Source: UMGS1387 sp045541355
GTDB lineage: Bacteria > Bacillota > Clostridia > Oscillospirales > CAG-382
NCBI GenBank assembly: GCA_045541355.1
Contig: JAZQIW010000036.1
Span: 1 to 5,394, forward strand
Direction: 5' to 3'
DNA length: 5,394 bases
A model generated the notes under the pieces. It saw only the letters and a list, made by a program, of their open reading frames with translations, was not told where the DNA came from and did not search any database. A program made the position numbers and the translations under genes. Each line of letters begins with the position of its first letter. Position 1 is the stretch's first letter. Shown here in pieces: positions 5,274 through 5,394 of the stretch.

Positions 5274-5305
5274 AAAACCGTTGGTATCACAGCGCCTGCG
5301 GTTTT
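5274..5305. repeat. inverted repeat at the end of the integrase-like gene
   Basis: AAAACCG (5274-5280) and CGGTTTT (5299-5305) are exact inverted copies around an 18-nt loop that contains the integrase-like stop codon. On the minus strand the right stem is followed by GGCGTTTTT, so it could be a weak terminator. Its place between the gene and the tRNA fragment also fits a recombinase or accessory-factor binding site near the crossover. The function is undetermined. Confidence 0.35.
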
Positions 5306-5394
5306 TCATTGCCAATTTCATTGCCAATTTTATTCTTTTTGTCTGGATTGAAGTAGTTACTGAAATCCTGAGCTCGTTTGGCAATATCCTTTTG
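5287..5394 (-). CDS. C-terminal end of a probable tyrosine integrase (partial)
   Basis: An open frame enters from the right edge and runs 35 codons to TGA (5287-5289). The residues include DIAKRAQDFSNYF, a plausible amphipathic terminal helix, followed by a basic linker and the tail IGNEIGNEKPQAL. No catalytic residues are in view, so the assignment does not rest on a domain. It rests on position: the frame ends 25 bp from a lone tRNA 3' end and points toward it, which is the standard arrangement of an integrase gene beside its attachment site. It could instead be another gene of the same element. Confidence 0.6.
   Translation of the reverse strand, partial: QKDIAKRAQDFSNYFNPDKKNKIGNEIGNEKPQAL
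5305..5328. repeat. two perfect 12-bp tandem copies
   Basis: TTCATTGCCAAT occurs twice in succession (5305-5316, 5317-5328). On the coding strand each unit encodes Ile-Gly-Asn-Glu when read in frame, giving IGNEIGNE in the tail of the integrase-like protein. A related TTTGGCAAT lies at 5377-5385. The repeat could be a DNA site for the recombinase or an expanding protein tail; sequence alone does not decide. Confidence 0.7.

Noticed and set aside
5233..5310. A complete tRNA gene on the minus strand
   Set aside because: No 5' acceptor strand, D-arm or anticodon arm can be matched to the right of the T-arm; the sequence there is coding.
5102..5356. Plus-strand open frame of 84 codons containing GDPYGNRTRVEKR
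   Set aside because: It reads across the antisense of the tRNA 3' end and its terminator, a well-known source of false proteins, and it has no ribosome site.
1..5394. CRISPR array, insertion sequence or riboswitch
   Set aside because: No spaced direct repeats, transposase frame with terminal inverted repeats, or long structured leader was seen; all leaders are about 20-35 nt.

Overview
The window looks like chromosomal DNA of a low-GC Gram-positive anaerobe, most likely a gut clostridial Firmicute (class Clostridia; no genus can be named from sequence alone). The reasons are AT-rich spacers, strong AGGAG-type ribosome sites, textbook sigma-A promoters, short U-tract terminators and the protein families present.

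Layout from left to right. (1) 1-1628: a sigma-A promoter with a small palindrome in its spacer drives a single UPF0371/DUF1846 gene (+), closed by a strong hairpin terminator. (2) 1627-2735: a compact block of three small genes between two terminators. A SLOG-superfamily (DprA/LOG-like) protein (-) and a ribbon-helix-helix (Arc-like) DNA-binding protein (+) diverge from a 107-bp spacer. That spacer holds a perfect 9-3-9 inverted repeat and a degenerate second copy lying on the divergent promoters. A stand-alone HIRAN-domain protein (-) converges on the RHH gene. (3) 2746-5153: a large family 20 glycoside hydrolase (-) without a signal peptide, with its own promoter and terminator; its start is best placed at a GTG just inside the longest frame. 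(4) 5201-5394: a tRNA 3'-end fragment and the original tRNA terminator, abutting the last 35 codons of a gene that looks like a tyrosine integrase. This is probably one boundary of a mobile element that continues to the right.

How the genes may work together: every gene appears to have its own promoter, so there is no long operon. The most coherent unit is the RHH/SLOG pair. The RHH protein is the natural candidate to bind the inverted repeats and to control both itself and the SLOG gene. HIRAN proteins bind DNA ends and SLOG proteins are predicted nucleotide-ligand sensors, so the three small genes could form one stress or defence module, but that is inference from proximity only. The UPF0371 and GH20 genes look like ordinary chromosomal neighbours.
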